Assembly (NCBI RefSeq): GCF_963678975.1
Contig: NC_089280.1
Location: forward strand, 19,397,863 to 19,461,862
Direction of reading: 5' to 3'
Source of the DNA: Dysidea avara
Taxonomy: Eukaryota; Porifera; Demospongiae; Dictyoceratida; Dysideidae
Length of the DNA stretch: 64,000 nt
In this document: positions 23,516 through 37,100 of the stretch, one piece after another
Numbering within the stretch: position 1 is the first letter of the stretch
Layout: the number at the start of each line of letters is the position of its first letter
Position numbers and translations under genes: made by a program
Notes under the pieces: generated by a model
Database searches by the model: none
What the model saw: only the letters and a program-made list of their open reading frames with translations
What the model was told of the DNA's origin: nothing

Positions 23516-26500
23516 AAGAACGTGGTCTCTAACCTATCATGAAGTTACAAGTATCTACCAAATGTAAGCATTTCAAATAACTGTTGATAGGGAAAATTAA
23601 TGCCTTGATATGGTTTCATTGCATGAAGAAGACGACCAGCCTGATTGAAGATATATAAAAGGAAAGACAAGGTGCATAGGGAACACATCCCATTGGTTTG
23701 TTATTGTGACATAAAATGGTGGCTATATGCTGCTTCATTTGGCCTCCAGCTTTGTGATCGTGGTCAGGTGGGCAGATGGAAATTCGAGTGTGGGCAATTT
23801 AAAAAAAAATTCTATATCCAACTGCCTGTAAGTGTTTTCATGCTTTAATGCTGTATTTGATGTTAGATGAACAATTATATTATTCTGTAAAGGTGATTTT
23901 CATTGTGTAAGATGCTTCTAGAATGATTTTTAAAAATGGCATTCTGGGTGGCACCCATCATTTTTTGGGGATCCCTACTTAAACAGTACTACTGTACTGT
24001 TTGATAGATATACATGTAAACAAGTGAATTATTTATCACAGAGAGCTTAATTACTGGCTAAGACATTGCTGCTACCAATCCCATTGTGCAGTAGACTAGT
24101 GCTGGTTTCAAGCTGACCTGCATAAAAATGCATTTAAACTTAGCAATATTAGTCTAGCCACACGTACATAAGTAGCTAGCCTTCTGAGGCTGTTATCTAA
24201 CTGCTGAAACTTTGCTATCTCCTCTGTATAGACTATACTATTATTAGTGATGCTTTATGAGATCAATTGTGGGATTTAGCTTTATAAAAGTTAAGCTATA
24301 GAAATAAAGTTACATACGTACCTACTAGACACCTGGCACTATAACAAGGCGCTCAATATGGATTGAGTCATTAAAATTTAATTTCTATAAGGTATTCATG
24401 ACTGTAGCGTATTCATGGTCATTATAGGAAGTACACTTCACACAAGTTTCCCATACTTTATATTAGTTAGATCACAAGTTGTCTGATATATGTGACTGAA
24501 TTTGACAAAACCTTGCTTCTATGCACAAAGCCTCATTAGTGATCATTGTGTAGTAATTTCACAGTGCCTAAAGCTGTGACAAAAAATTTGCACCAAATAT
24601 TTATCTATTTATTAGCTATCACTGTGTGGGTTTTTTATGCCCAAAACAAGCCTTGTTTGGGCAGTTTTTTTGTGTGTGGGTAATAATTGCAAATCAACAC
24701 CTGTGTGGCAGCAGAGAAGGAAACAGGACACAAAGGAGGGCAAAGGTATAGAAAAGTTGTACTATTCAGCAGCTAAGTTTGAAGCAGTATGTGTAGCTGC
24801 TCTGGTCTAGTAAACCCATAGGCAGATACTGCATTGTCCTCAGTGCAACTAGGGCACTTGAAGATAAGGATAAACCTGGTACAAAGAAGAAAATAAAACA
24901 AGATTGAAAACAGCACTGTGCATGCAAAACTATGAGTTGGAGTGGGTGTTTGGACTTTTTAAAGTGAATATATGTTTGTGCATTATTAATCATTGATTTC
25001 ATGATTAGTTTTGTGGCTTAAAAGTGATATTGATGCTATAGTGAATAGTGATAATAAGCCTCTCTCGAATTTTTAAACCGCTTGAATGGGAAACTACATT
25101 CTCATTTGGAGTGGCTTAACCTCTAACCTTTACAGTAACAAATGCACTTTCTTCAATAATGAATAATGAAAAATTATTTACCTACAACACACATGAAACT
25201 TCTAATTTTGTAGATGAGATACACACGCTGGCCTGATCCTATAGCAACATCCATGCATTCTTTATTCTTATTCTACATTTCATCAGCATAGGTGATACAC
25301 CCATCTCAAAGCATCACTTGTAATTCAAGATTGGCATTATTGATCCTTGCATGGGAGGGCTGCTGGTGTGTACCAAAGCTTTAAGACCACAAAATTACTA
25401 TGATTTTTATTTTAATTTCTGGCCAGAGAAATGCACGAGAAATTGGTTTGAACTAAAAGCAGCAACCACAGAAAACTTGATTGATCGTGCTATATGTGTC
25501 TCATTACCCTGGCTACTCTTCCAGCCTCAGTTGTACAAGTCAAGGAGTTGCAGAATAAACACTTGCAACTACACACCCGTGTTTCTTACATCTATTTTAT
25601 GAAATCCAACACGTTTTGTACAGCCTTGCTTTCAATGCACTGTATACAATAAACAAAGTAGCAAGTTAATTCTTAAATAATGAGTACTGACTTTGTTTGG
25701 TGCTAAAACTGCTTCACTATGTGCATCAGCTGGTGAGAAAATTGTTATGCACTACAGGAACGGTACGTAGATAGTCAGGTGACCTTTCAGCTTTTTATGC
25801 ATATCAATTAATTCCTTTCTAAAATGTAAACCACAGTACGTGGTGTTAACTAAACACAAATTCTCTCTAGTGTACTATGCTGGCTTGCACCCCTATTGTT
25901 TCTACTATGCAAACTGCAGCAACTACAATGCATGCATTGTAGACTCCAGGCATATATATACATACAAGTATGCAATCTTTACAACTTTCTTTCTTGAGTA
26001 AAAGCGACGTTTGTCTTGACTTAGAGGGTTATATAAAAAACTATAAGAAAAGCATACAAAAAGAGTCAAAGAAGAGAAACCATTTTCTCTCTTGACCTTA
26101 ACTGACATGCATGCTTCCTGTGCATTAGACATGCACCATTTGCAAGTAACAGTTACATTATTGTTACTTCCTTGAATAAATGGAGCATATGTTATTACAT
26201 ATTGTATGGTTGCTGTTTAAAACATGTATTAAAAGGGCTGCTGAGCAGCATTCTTAGAAACAACCACCATGATTTTGAAAGCATTTCCTGGAGCTTTTGC
26301 TAGTCCCTGGTCAGATGTGTTCTCATGTAGTAGGTACTTACATAGCTACTTGACAGTTAGTTTGCACAGATTGCAGACTATATAATCACAATGATACACT
26401 GTGATTTAATTGTTTGTATTTCACCAACAACTGAATGGGTAAACAGTCTAACCATCTAGCAAAATTTAATATATAACTACCGGTAAGTCCTCCATGTTTG

Positions 26501-26723
26501 GCTATTAAAAATAATAACTGGTCATAAATAGTTACGTAGCTTTGCTTTTAAATTAGCTACATCTATGGAGATAAAATAAGCCTTAAATAGCTACTGCATA
26601 CCTCACTACTCAGCTAATGAGATACATAGCTAGCTATACATGCAGAAATTGACATTCCCTCAACTATTGATAAATTTACTTTACCTTTCCACCAGTTTCC
26701 CACAGTGATCAATCAGTTAAAAG
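23516..26723. other. Non-coding stretch of 3.2 kb, nothing recognised
   Basis: AT-rich sequence with open frames up to about 80 residues that show no recognisable family, signal peptide or consistent splice sites. No element ends were clear. Confidence 0.45.
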
Positions 26724-28020
26724 CAGTAGCATAGCCAAGGGTGGGCCTGGGTGGGCACGTGCTCATCCAAATTTCCCTGGGACAGCAGCGCCTGCTCGCT
26801 AATAATATTATGAACAGAAACAAGTAGTGCGTACCTTGGCAGTACCATAGTTTCATTGTAAATCAAGTTCAATGATTACATCACATGATCCATTTAATTT
26901 ACAGGGGCTAAAAAAGGGGCTAGTTGTGGCCAAACAGCTAGTTGTAAATGACTTTTGGCTAGTTGTAAAAGTCAGACTAAATAGCAAGCTGCACCACAGA
27001 AAAGAAATTACATACATGTGCTGCGCATGTTTACAGGGATTTGACTAAAAGTACCTCAAAATCCAATCTTGAGATTGCCATTTTCAAAAAATTTCCACTT
27101 GTGGTCTACTACTTAAAAATTCTAAATTATAGTTATGGTCATTTTCACAGTCCACTATTGATATAATATAATTGCCTTAAAATTGTATAAAACAATAGTT
27201 TGATCTAAAGAAATGGCTTGTACGTCACTGTAAGTTTGTTTGCTATTACCTAGTTCCAGGTCTCAGTCACAATCTTGCCACAATTATGTGTTTCAACTAG
27301 GTAAATATGCTTGCACACTCCCCTGAATTGCCTTCAATCATTCCCTTCACTGACATTTTGCTACACAACAATTGTTTCAATATAGAATACTTCCCCCTCG
27401 GTCTCAGGTTTGGCTAGTTGTAAAAAAAAAGGTTTTTTAGCCACTGCGATCCAAGTAGCTTCAGTGTTTTCTATTTAATGCACAGCATCACGTGATCCAA
27501 ACTTTAGGCAGGGGAAGGAAAGCACAAGGAAGGAGGGAATCCACATCTGGAATACTGAGTTGTGAGGAGCAGCACGGATTCTGTTGTTGACAAGGTTATA
27601 AGTGACCTGAGTGATAAATGAAAAATTAAATTCCTCCGTGTTAGACAAGTCAAGCTGAAAGATTCAGTGGTGACTGAATTAAGCCATACAACTATCTTAA
27701 GAGTCAGGCTGGAGTAGAATGAGTTGTGTACAAGTGCAGATGAGCTAAAAGAGAACAAGACAAGGAGGTGTAATAAGTTAGTTTTCATTTCTAGCTTCTA
27801 TATCATTTATGCATTAGACTAGTGAAATAAGCTGCAGGAACAGCAGCGTAGCATATTATTAGCTAGCTAGATACATTTATGCACTTTTGAAACAATTTTT
27901 AAACCAAATGTATGTAGAGTCCACTAAGGATGGACTTGCATTTTGTGCTGGTTAGTTGCATGGGGTGAAATGTGTGGGTGAGTGTGCCCACCCTTCCCTG
28001 AAGGGCTGGCTACGCCACTG
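26724..28020. mobile_element. hAT-like non-autonomous element with perfect 8-bp target duplication
   Basis: The 1.3-kb element starts CAGTAGCATAGCCA and ends TGGCTACGCCACTG, imperfect inverted termini of the common CAGTGGCGTAGCCA type, both followed by GGGTGGGC-rich sequence. GTTAAAAG is present directly on both sides (26716-26723 and 28021-28028). Inside, 26902-27446 has its own inverted ends (CAGGGGCTAAAAAA and TTTTTTAGCCACTG), possibly a nested element. No transposase remains. Confidence 0.85.
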
Positions 28021-28028
28021 GTTAAAAG

Positions 28029-28428
28029 GCATTATGGAGCCAATCTTTCATAGTTCCACTATATAACAGAAGACTTTTACACAGCACCATACATGAGAAT
28101 AATGACCATTCTATGCAAGTGCTCAGACATGATGAGGGTGAAGAGGATGGGAAACTAGCTACATCCTCCAGCCTTCTAAAATTGAAGTTATATTTATATC
28201 CACATTTTACTGCCTGCTTGGATAAACTTTACGTGGTGCAAAACAATAACCAGTCAGCATCAAAATATGTGGACACGTGGTTAATAACAAGCAATAAGAA
28301 GAGTGGTGCAGGCAGGGACTAGTTAAACAAGTTTAGACTCATAGTATATTTTCTGTTTCAATTGTAATGGAAAATTTCGGGTTTTCGCTTAGTCACATGT
28401 ATGCTAGCATATATGGCTTCTAAAATAA
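28029..28428. other. Intergenic, nothing recognised
   Basis: Non-coding AT-rich sequence with no supported gene. Confidence 0.5.
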
Positions 28429-28451
28429 CAGCAGCAGCAGCAGCAGCAGCA
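28429..28451 (+). repeat. (CAG)n microsatellite, about 8 units
   Basis: Pure CAG repeat followed by an A-run. No supported coding frame covers it. Confidence 0.9.
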
Positions 28452-28698
28452 AAAACACCCGAATTCTAGACGACCTGTGTGGGGGAAGAATTCCCTCCCA
28501 CACAGAATGACTGGTATATACGAGACTGACAGAAAACACCTTTGTATGCACGCAACAGCATACAATCCACATAATATTTTAATAGCAGGTAAGATAACAT
28601 ACAAATCTCACTGTAATTGACGAAGAGTCTTGATCCGTTACACGAGATCACACGAGTACTTGATCGCAACAAGGGAATTTTTCAACACGTGATGTGCC

Positions 28699-28706
28699 TG
28701 ACGTCA
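28699..28706. promoter_or_regulatory. CRE-like site
   Basis: A perfect TGACGTCA palindrome lies in a locally GC-richer, CpG-containing stretch (28670-29250) 480 bp upstream of the candidate first exon at 29179. An eight-base palindrome can occur by chance. Confidence 0.3.
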
Positions 28707-29178
28707 TAGTCGCGGTTTTAAGCCAGACCATGTTACTCTGGTACAAACCAGGAAAGAGGAAATAGGAAACAAAACCGACGAGAAATAGAGAAAAAGGTGA
28801 ACCATTGCTGCAGAACACCCTACATTTGTAATTGAAGAGAAAAATTCTACTTAATATGCGTTTAATTCGCAACCAAGCGGTCTGATTGATTGCATCTGAT
28901 CGTTATTTTGTCTGATCTTTATATTTTATTGTTACTAAAAATTTAATCGTGATTTGACACAAGTATACATGATGCTAGACAGACTGCAGACCCTTATAAT
29001 TAATCTCTAATCTCGGCCCGCGTCAGACTACAGCGCAGCCTGCCGGACTATCTAGTGTTAGGCATTCCAGTATCCGAGATTTTTTAATAAAAAAATTCTC
29101 CGTATATTCCCCAATAGAACCCTGGCACAAAATAACAACTCGTGTTTAACTTGGGATTGCTCCGTCGTACGAGCTCCA

Positions 29179-29260
29179 ATGAGGATGAAAATCGCTGTGG
29201 GGTTTGTCCACACGCTGATCATCATGAAAATCTTAGTTTTATCGTGCGCGTTACATATAA
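29179..29260 (+). CDS. Candidate first exon encoding a signal peptide
   Basis: ATG at 29179 opens a 27-codon frame, MRMKIAVGFVHTLIIMKILV and seven more residues, that ends at a perfect GTAAGT donor (29261). The composition is that of a secretory signal peptide or signal anchor. The upstream 150 bp is richer in CpG than the surroundings, as expected for a promoter. No matching second exon (phase 1) was found in the following 1.7 kb, so the gene is incomplete or the exon is spurious. Confidence 0.35.
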
Positions 29261-30983
29261 GTAAGTTTTGTGTTGTTTTGTAATCTTTTCAAGCCATGCA
29301 ATGTATGTAGAATACTTTAAAACTTTTAAAAACGTACTGTCGGGTGGAAGGTAGTCACTGGTACTTACTTTAAAGTGTGTAGTTACTTCGCTCTGGTTAG
29401 CGATTTTCAGCTCCAGAGCAATTTTCTGATGGCTGTGTCATCAGCTCAAAAGTATAAACTACTTCAAAGTCGGCATAACAATGCCATAATTGAAACTACA
29501 ACTCCACCTTAAGTATTGTTGCATCATTGTGGTACCTCCACTTTAGTTGTTTACCTTTATAAGTTGTTAACTTGACGTTTTTACTTAGCCACTTGCCTAT
29601 GGGTGTACATCATTGTATTGAGAAGTGTGCAGTGGGTGAAACATATTTGCTCACCACAAAGCATACAAAGATCACTGAGATCTGATACGATCTGAAGTTA
29701 CTCTCATTACATGTACAAACTTGCAGCTAGAAGCAACTGCAGTTTCAAGACAGTCCAGATTGCTAGATGGCTTCCTGATTCAATTGTGCCATTTTCCCCT
29801 TTAAAATGTATGGAGAGCCCTGGAGAAAAAATGTACCTTTTTTCAGTTTTTAAGCACTGTGCATGCCAAAGTAGCTAATTCCAACCCAACAAACTATATA
29901 TTTCTGAGATCAGCAATCAATACTCTATCTAGTGAGCATATAAAAAGCCCAAATTTAAAAATCAGGCTGGAATGCCTACTAGTGTATCGATCGCCGCAGG
30001 CACGGCGTTCAGAGATGCATTGACTACTCTACTAGAGTGTTTTGTACACTTCATTTAAAGCTGTGCATGTGACTGGTAATTGTATGATGCCTCAGGATGG
30101 TGGATATTGCAGGTCACCCTTGCGGGATCAGTGGCTTAAATTGAAGTGACTGCTCTATTAGAGTAGTCAGTAAATGCACTATATACAACAACAAGTACAG
30201 TATCAACATCTCAATTGACATTATAATGTTTACTCCTATAGGCTGCATGCCTAGCATAGCATAGCTACATGCATGCCTATGAGACAAAAATCCATTAAGG
30301 TGATTTGTCACTATATTATAGCTATCCCTCTGTCCCTCAGTAAACAAGTGATTAAATCAGTACAGTTGTTCAATAGGAGAGTTTGAAAATCACAAAAGTG
30401 CATTGTCAGGATAAGATATAGAGGTTTGTGAAGCTTCCAGAAGGCTGCATGGCTTGATATGGTGTCTCCAATTATTGGTATCATCAACTAGTATCACCAA
30501 CTGTATGGAAGATCATCTTATTGACAGCTGATATCATAGGCTGCTTGGTTGCATGGTAAGTTCTATGATATTTACATGAATTTGAACTATACATATTAAA
30601 TAGCTCATCCTTTAATTTAATTCTACCATCTGCTACTATAATCTGCAATGATTACACCAAAGAGATATCTATTATGTATGAAACTATGCCAAAACAGCCA
30701 AGCTGTATAAAGGGGTGTGGCCCAAAAAAACAGGGTGAACAAAGATCTGAAATCCAAGGTGGTGGTCAAGAAATGGCTGTGATGGTAGGTTAATAAAAAA
30801 AATTACAATTTAGGTGAATTTGTGTGATTTCACTAGGATCTGGCTCTAAATTCACTAGAATTAATAATTTTTGCCATTAACCTACCATCACAACCATTTC
30901 TTAGCTGAAACCTTGGAATTTGCATCCTTTTTCACCCTAGCTTTTTTGGAGGCAGCACCCTTTTTTCAGCTTGCAATTGACCG
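29261..30983. other. Non-coding stretch with two motif copies
   Basis: The recurrent motif occurs at 30019-30044 (TTGACTACTCTACTAGAGTG) and 30145-30170 (GTGACTGCTCTATTAGAGTA), both in reverse orientation. A 30-bp inverted similarity lies at 30770-30910 (CAAGAAATGGCTGTGATGGT and its reverse complement). No gene is supported. Confidence 0.5.
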
Positions 30984-32775
30984 TTTTGGTATGGATATCA
31001 CTTCCTTTTGTATTTGTATACTCCAAAGCTGACCTGTGTCTGGCTTTGGAGCTTCCTTTGCTTGTCTCTACAGAAACCAGGAAGAGATTAAGAGCTGAAT
31101 TTTTGTTTGCTATCTTTCAGTTCACCTACTTTGCTTAGAATTATGCAATTATTTTAAAATTAATACTGTATCAAATTATTACATGAACTCTCTCCTACAG
31201 GTTGACTTGTTTGTAACTGAACTCTCTATAGGTGAGTTGTTGTAGCTGAACTCTATACAGGATGAATTGTTTGTAGCTGATCATGAACTCTCTATATAAT
31301 GGTAAAGACTTGTTTGTGACAATAGTGACGCAGGCAGGGGATCTGAAACACATATAACTGAAATTAACAATAAGTGATTGTACGTAAAACACGAGACTTT
31401 AGACAGTGTAGAGCAATACATATATAATTCAGCTGCATTAGAAGTCACCCTGACAACAACAAGATATTCTAATATAGCAACTACGTAGCTCTATAAAATA
31501 GTCAGGCATGTGAAATTATACTAATCAGTCACTATCCCAGTAGGGACCTGCAAAGAAGGATACTGAAAGCCTGTGTAACAAGGAGACCGAAACATGATAC
31601 TAAAACTCTGTTGAATACAGAAAAAAAATGAATAATGAGCTTCCTGCCCTCATTGGTTTAGGTTAACGTTTCTGATCCGAAGTATAAAGTTAACAATAAT
31701 TCCAAACAAAGAGAGGACTTGTGTGGTAAGTGTCAGTGCAGGCTGACTTACTGGTGTGTGCCTGTGTGGAGTATATATATATATATATACTAAGCTTGTG
31801 TACATAGCATACTCCATGCATGCAGGGGGGCTGGAGGCATGCTCCCTCAGGAATTTTTTAGTGAATAACAAGTGAAGCATACTGATTTACTGTGGTTTGA
31901 TCAGATACATATGCATTATGTAGGCTTACCAAATATGCTGGCATAATTTAGGACAGATATTAAGATTTTTAATTAAAGTGTGTAATGCACTTACCAAAAT
32001 AAGCAAACAATGAACACATTATTAACTGTCCACATATCACATACACATGTAATGTGTTTGTTGACATCATTCAAATGTTACAGAAATAAGATATTTTTAG
32101 TAACTAATAGTCTAAGAGCAGTCACTTATTGTGTATATAGTGAACATGCTGATATACCTAATAAAACAATCAGCTCTCTGTGATTTGGAAAGTGCTTTAA
32201 GCACAATTGGCTCAAGCCTAGCATTTTGCTATGCAAAAAGAGTCTATAGAATTTAAAGTCGTCCATGCAGGGATTATCTGATAGGTGCTAACCATAGAGT
32301 TTATAGTGAAGAGCAATATTTTCAAGTTACTAGTTTAGCCATCTACACTGTATTATTGCAGTCAAATATATAATACCCATACAGTGTGTGTACGCTGATA
32401 TGTATGAGGCTGCCTGTAGATGTATGCATGCAACTATAATGAATTACATTATATGTAATATGTACATTATATGTAATGAATTTTGTGTGTAGTATAGTGT
32501 GTCTGTGTACATATGACAATGTACTCTATACACTATACGTGTGTGTGGATATCATACAGCTGTCGATGTTCCAGTATTTCACTGTACATGGGTAGATTAT
32601 GTGGTTGTTGTTTTACCGTACAGTAGTTAAGAATCAAACCAATGAACTTCAATCAATTTTTGTTTGCAAATAAAGTACAGAAACAAAATAGCCTAGTGTG
32701 TGTGCATGTAATGATAACAAAAACAAAATAATCTTTAAGCCTAGTGCATGGTTATCAGTCTATCACTGGTAAAGT

Positions 32776-33399
32776 TCATAAGCTCTCATGAATATCTACT
32801 TTGATATAGTTGATGGTGTATTGCTCGTTGGTATTCTCCCTGTATACTTCAAGCCACAGACCTTGACAAGGTGAGATAGAGCTGGTGTACCCAATTGGAG
32901 AAATCAAACCACTATCAATAGCAGTGAAGCATGATCCCCAACGTCGACGTGGCTTAATACTTATGACAAATTCCTCTGGTAGAATGGTTGAAGTATGAGT
33001 AACACCAGAAAATGTGCGGCTTGATGTGAAGGTGTCTCCCATTGTTGCCTGTATTCCACGACAACGATCTCGAACTCCTTCCTCTCTCATTTCAAATCCT
33101 ATTCCTCTACGTCCATCAGATAGAAAGAACTTTGGGTCACTGTCTCGATTCCTCACTCCACTTTCTAATCCTATAGTAATGACTGCCACAACATCAGCAC
33201 TACTTTGCAGGATATTGGCTGGTACAAGTGGTAACTTGAAAAGACGACCATTCGTTGTACCAGCAGTAGTGTAACGGAGTTCTGTTGTTGTAACTGAATC
33301 AGGAGTGACAGTAAAATCTGCTTCGGCACGTATATCATTTGGAGTATACAGCCTGAAGAAGGGTATGTATGAAATCTTTGTTTCACTAGTCCTTATCAG
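32776..33399 (-). CDS. Secreted protein gene A, exon 2
   Basis: After a CCTTTCAG acceptor the exon starts in phase 0 with LIRTSETKISYIPFFRLYTP and runs 207 codons to TGA at 32776. Recognisable blocks are DPKFFLSDGRRGIGFEM, then PEEFVISIKPRRRWGSCF, then CQGLWLEVYRENTNEQYTIN before the stop. The pattern suggests a beta-sandwich extracellular domain; it resembles uncharacterised secreted proteins I associate with sponges, possibly lectin-like, but no family name can be given. Joined to exon 1 it makes a 227-residue protein with a signal peptide. The copy in unit B differs at one residue. Confidence 0.85.
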   Translation of the reverse strand: MIRTSETKISYIPFFRLYTPNDIRAEADFTVTPDSVTTTELRYTTAGTTNGRLFKLPLVPANILQSSADVVAVITIGLESGVRNRDSDPKFFLSDGRRGIGFEMREEGVRDRCRGIQATMGDTFTSSRTFSGVTHTSTILPEEFVISIKPRRRWGSCFTAIDSGLISPIGYTSSISPCQGLWLEVYRENTNEQYTINYIKVDIHESL

Positions 33400-33457
33400 C
33401 TGAAAGGAAGATTATATATTTATCTACATAACTCTATGCATCAGGTTGGCTCCTTAC

Positions 33458-33517
33458 CTCAGACTGAGCTTGAAGGAAAGAGCACACTATTAGCATGGTC
33501 ACTATCATCATCTTCAT
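33458..33517 (-). CDS. Secreted protein gene A, exon 1 (signal peptide)
   Basis: Twenty codons from ATG 33517, with a short basic N-terminus, a hydrophobic core MMIVTMLIVCSFL and a likely cleavage near QAQS, ending in a GAG/GTAAGG donor. The 58-bp intron (33400-33457) has canonical GT and AG and keeps phase 0. The same exon is identical in unit B. Confidence 0.85.
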
Positions 33518-33570
33518 TGTTTCTCTTGAATCACTAAGAAATGCTGTGTGAGTCTACTAGATGTAATTCT

Positions 33571-33580
33571 GTCTTTTATA
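33571..33580 (-). promoter_or_regulatory. TATA box of gene A
   Basis: TATAAAAGAC on the minus strand lies about 55 bp upstream of the ATG, the right distance for a short 5' UTR. It is conserved in unit B. Confidence 0.6.
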
Positions 33581-33915
33581 CTCCACATTGTGTTGTAAAC
33601 AGGATGATGAACATCCTGAATCTTTATGAATATACCTAAGCTCAGGGTGGTTCCAGACACTTCAGTGACTGGTTTCCAACTCCCCTCAATGCAAATTTTA
33701 TGATGTGAAGCATAATAATTAATAGCAAACCTCTACATACTGTAGAAAAGTTGCAGTGATATTGTTAGCTGTATACAAATATAAAGTGCAAGAGGAACCA
33801 CAAAGTAATACGTATATGGACTGTGTTCCAGAGAGGTCTGGGGGCGGACCCTAAACATTCTGTAAGATTTGATAACAGCTTATTATATGTTCAGTAGAGA
33901 CATGGAAGATCATGC

Positions 33916-34165
33916 TGTGACCAAATTTGCGAAAAGGGGTCTTCCACACACATCCAATTTGTTAACTTTGATGGTTCATAACTTCAGGTTGGAAAATGCT
34001 AACGACATGAAATTTAGTCAGCAGTGAGCAACAATATACGTAGCTTAACAGGTGGAGAAAATTTTAAGCTTGTATATTATGCTTACTGAAATTTAAGTTA
34101 TGGTCCTTCAAGTTCTTACAATTGGATGTGTGTGGAAGACACCTTTTTTTTTGCAAATCCAGTCA
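33916..34165. mobile_element. MITE with long inverted termini (unit A copy)
   Basis: The left end TGTGACCAAATTTGCGAAAA continues into CTTCCACACACATCCAATT; the right end is the reverse complement with a few differences, giving arms of about 45 bp. The same element is at 44202-44448 in unit B, so it predates the duplication. Termini resemble the 2609-3252 element. Confidence 0.65.
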
Positions 34166-37100
34166 TCTATAGTACTAAATAGTTATATAATGCAGCTATT
34201 CCCACAATCTATAAGAAAAGCCAAATCCCTATACAATTTAACATGTACATATCGGTGAATGAAAATGAATTCAAAATGATTTAGCGAATAAAAGTGAAGA
34301 TGTCCACATGTGATCAACAAGCAATCTACTGTAGATTAGTGGAAGTACATCGACCTCATCCTTGTATTCTTACAGTTAGGATGAAGAAATACTTCATCAT
34401 GAATGAAGCATTGAGCTTGCTGCTATTTTTAGTGAGTTTCCTGCAATACTGCAATCGTACCAACCATTTTTGGTAGATTCAAATGACTTCAGTTGCTTGA
34501 ATGTAGTGAATATTGTAATAGTATACCATAATGGCAACCAAATGTTCTAGTAATTATTGCTCTACTAGAGTAGTGGGATGCATGATTCAAAAGACACTTG
34601 CTTTACAAAACCTCAGAAATGCCCTTAGATCTGCCCTAGAGTTACGAATAGCAAGCAATAAACCAATCAAAAGTTTCAAAATTTATTGGGACGTGTGATC
34701 ATGATTTAGTTGTGGGTTAACGATTTCTCCATTACAGAAACTAATTCTTTGTATGAGGACTAATCATGACATTTTGTTTCGTGTTGTTTGACACTGAATT
34801 ATGTGTCGGTTGCTTGGATGGACTACATCAAATCCTTAGACAGTATTGCTAACAGTTAGTTGGTAACTGTACAAGTTGTCAAGTCATGCCACCTCTCCCC
34901 ACACAAACAAGCCACATGTGTCGTTTGCAATTTATGGTATATAAGAAAATTATACTATTGAGAGCGGAACTTTAGTTCCAAATCCTTAAAATACTGCCTT
35001 AACAAAGGCTAATAATGAAAACACTGCACTCAAGGGGTACTGCATAAGAAGCTATAGTACTATTAGCTAAAGTCACCGGTAAAATTTATCTAATCAGAAA
35101 CAGCCAACCTGAGGGTGGTAATGATAATGTAATACTTGACAATTAAGTGAACATGTGTGATAACATCATCTGGAGTATCTGAATGCTGGGAATGTTTTTA
35201 AAAAACAACACTTGCATGGAGTAATAATCGAATATAAGAAATATAAGAATAACCTTACAGACATAGAACATGTACTCAAAGTATGAAATAATTAGCATTT
35301 TTGCCATTTTACTGCATGGAGTTTGTCAACTATATCAACTATAAGGATTATTTTATTCATTCAAGTTAAAATCAACATGGACCAAATTGCATACATGCAT
35401 ATACATATGTATTGGAATTATTCTAGTACAAATTTTTCAGCTGTATATTTACCCAATATACACTATAATATAGTTACGTACCGTATTGCTGTTGAACATA
35501 ACAAATTAATTCACCAGTTACCAGATGCTATAGTACATATACAAATCTGTACTGTGGAGTGGATACCTTAGCATGGCATGTCTCAACCATGGAATGTCTT
35601 GATTATGTATCAGGGTGTCCTGATTTTGAAGTCAGTTTATGTACCAAGAGACACTGTGGTACCTAACTATGTAACTTCATGTAAGTGTCAACAGGATCAT
35701 TGTTTGCATGATTCTTATTACTATAATATTATAGCTGTTAATAACAGTTTGTAAATGTTTCAAAGCCTTATGCATTAGCACCTGTATGGGTATGTCCCTG
35801 CAATGAAGTTTGTATATGACAAAAGGAACAAACCACAAATGCAGTTATTTAAACTAATAAACTGATCTAGCATTAGATGTGTACAGCTAATTACATGCTA
35901 AGCTATAATATATTAAAATACTTCTCAAATATACATTATAATATAAAACATGCCACAATCATCTTCAGTTTACATGCTAATGTGTTCTTACATAACTATA
36001 TATACAGCCTGTACATGCTGATGACTGTGCCAAATGGTGAAACTCTCATCTCTTCTGGCCAGTTTAGATTGACTATCAAGCACATATGTACTACATACTG
36101 TATATTAGTATAGATATACAATAAACAAACTGTATCATTACTTTTAACCCTATATAGCTATACATACGTACGTAGTATGGATCTATTTTAGAGAGGATGT
36201 AGTCACAGCCACGGCTGAGTGACTGTAGTACCCTAGTGCACTCTCTTGAGCCGCAATGCTACTATCTCTGACAACCAGTGACTTAATAATATATGGTTAA
36301 CAGCATGAAAGAAAAAACAGGGGAATATTTTACTGATCTAGCAATGCATTTTAATGATTTTGTACTGCTTATACAAGTTTTGATTTATCTGGTCTTTGTA
36401 TCTAGGTGCTGTTTCATATAAAGTAGCTATGTAAGTGGTTTTTAGGGTGAACAGGGTTTCCATTATTCTAAAGTTTTTCTCTATATAAGTTATAAAAAGT
36501 AACTAATTTAAACTAGCAGGATAAACAGAAATTACTTGACTGTCTTTCATGTTAGGGTTTGCATGTTACAAGTTTGTGAAAACCTATTAAGGAAGGAAAA
36601 GACTTGTCAGATTCACTGCAACATTTTGCTACTATACAGCTGCAATGAATGCATAACTAACTTCATAGACTTCTTTTCAATCATGCCCGTTATATGTACT
36701 ATAATACGTACATGACTGTTGCTAAGGCACAAATAAGGACTAAAGCTTGAGTGAAAAGCTTTTACTTTTACCGCTCCAGCCTATAGCTGTATAACCAGGA
36801 CATATTGTTGAATGTTTGAACAAGGATACAGTGTAACAGCCCGTTGGTTGATGCTGTTGTTTTCCTGACAATGTTAGAGGAATTTTATAAAGGTTTTTTT
36901 TAGCAATTTATGTACTATTGATATTATGTACATCAAAAATAGTGAAACATAAAAAATAGTGAAACATAAATTTGGCTTTGCTTTTAGTAGTAAAAGTATA
37001 CAAAGTTAAGGAATTACTAGTGGATTTTAAGTGCCCAAGGTGAAACCAACTAATAAGCATTTAAAAGCACATATAATGATCCAACAGATAATTTTTAAAT

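Noticed and set aside
28466-28872. Minus-strand frames of 66 to 74 residues near 28.4-28.9 kb
   Set aside because: They overlap a CAG repeat or lack plausible splice continuation; no family recognised.
33014-33274. Plus-strand 86-residue frame, repeated at 43309-43569
   Set aside because: It is the antisense shadow of exon 2 of the secreted-protein gene; its conservation follows from the true gene.
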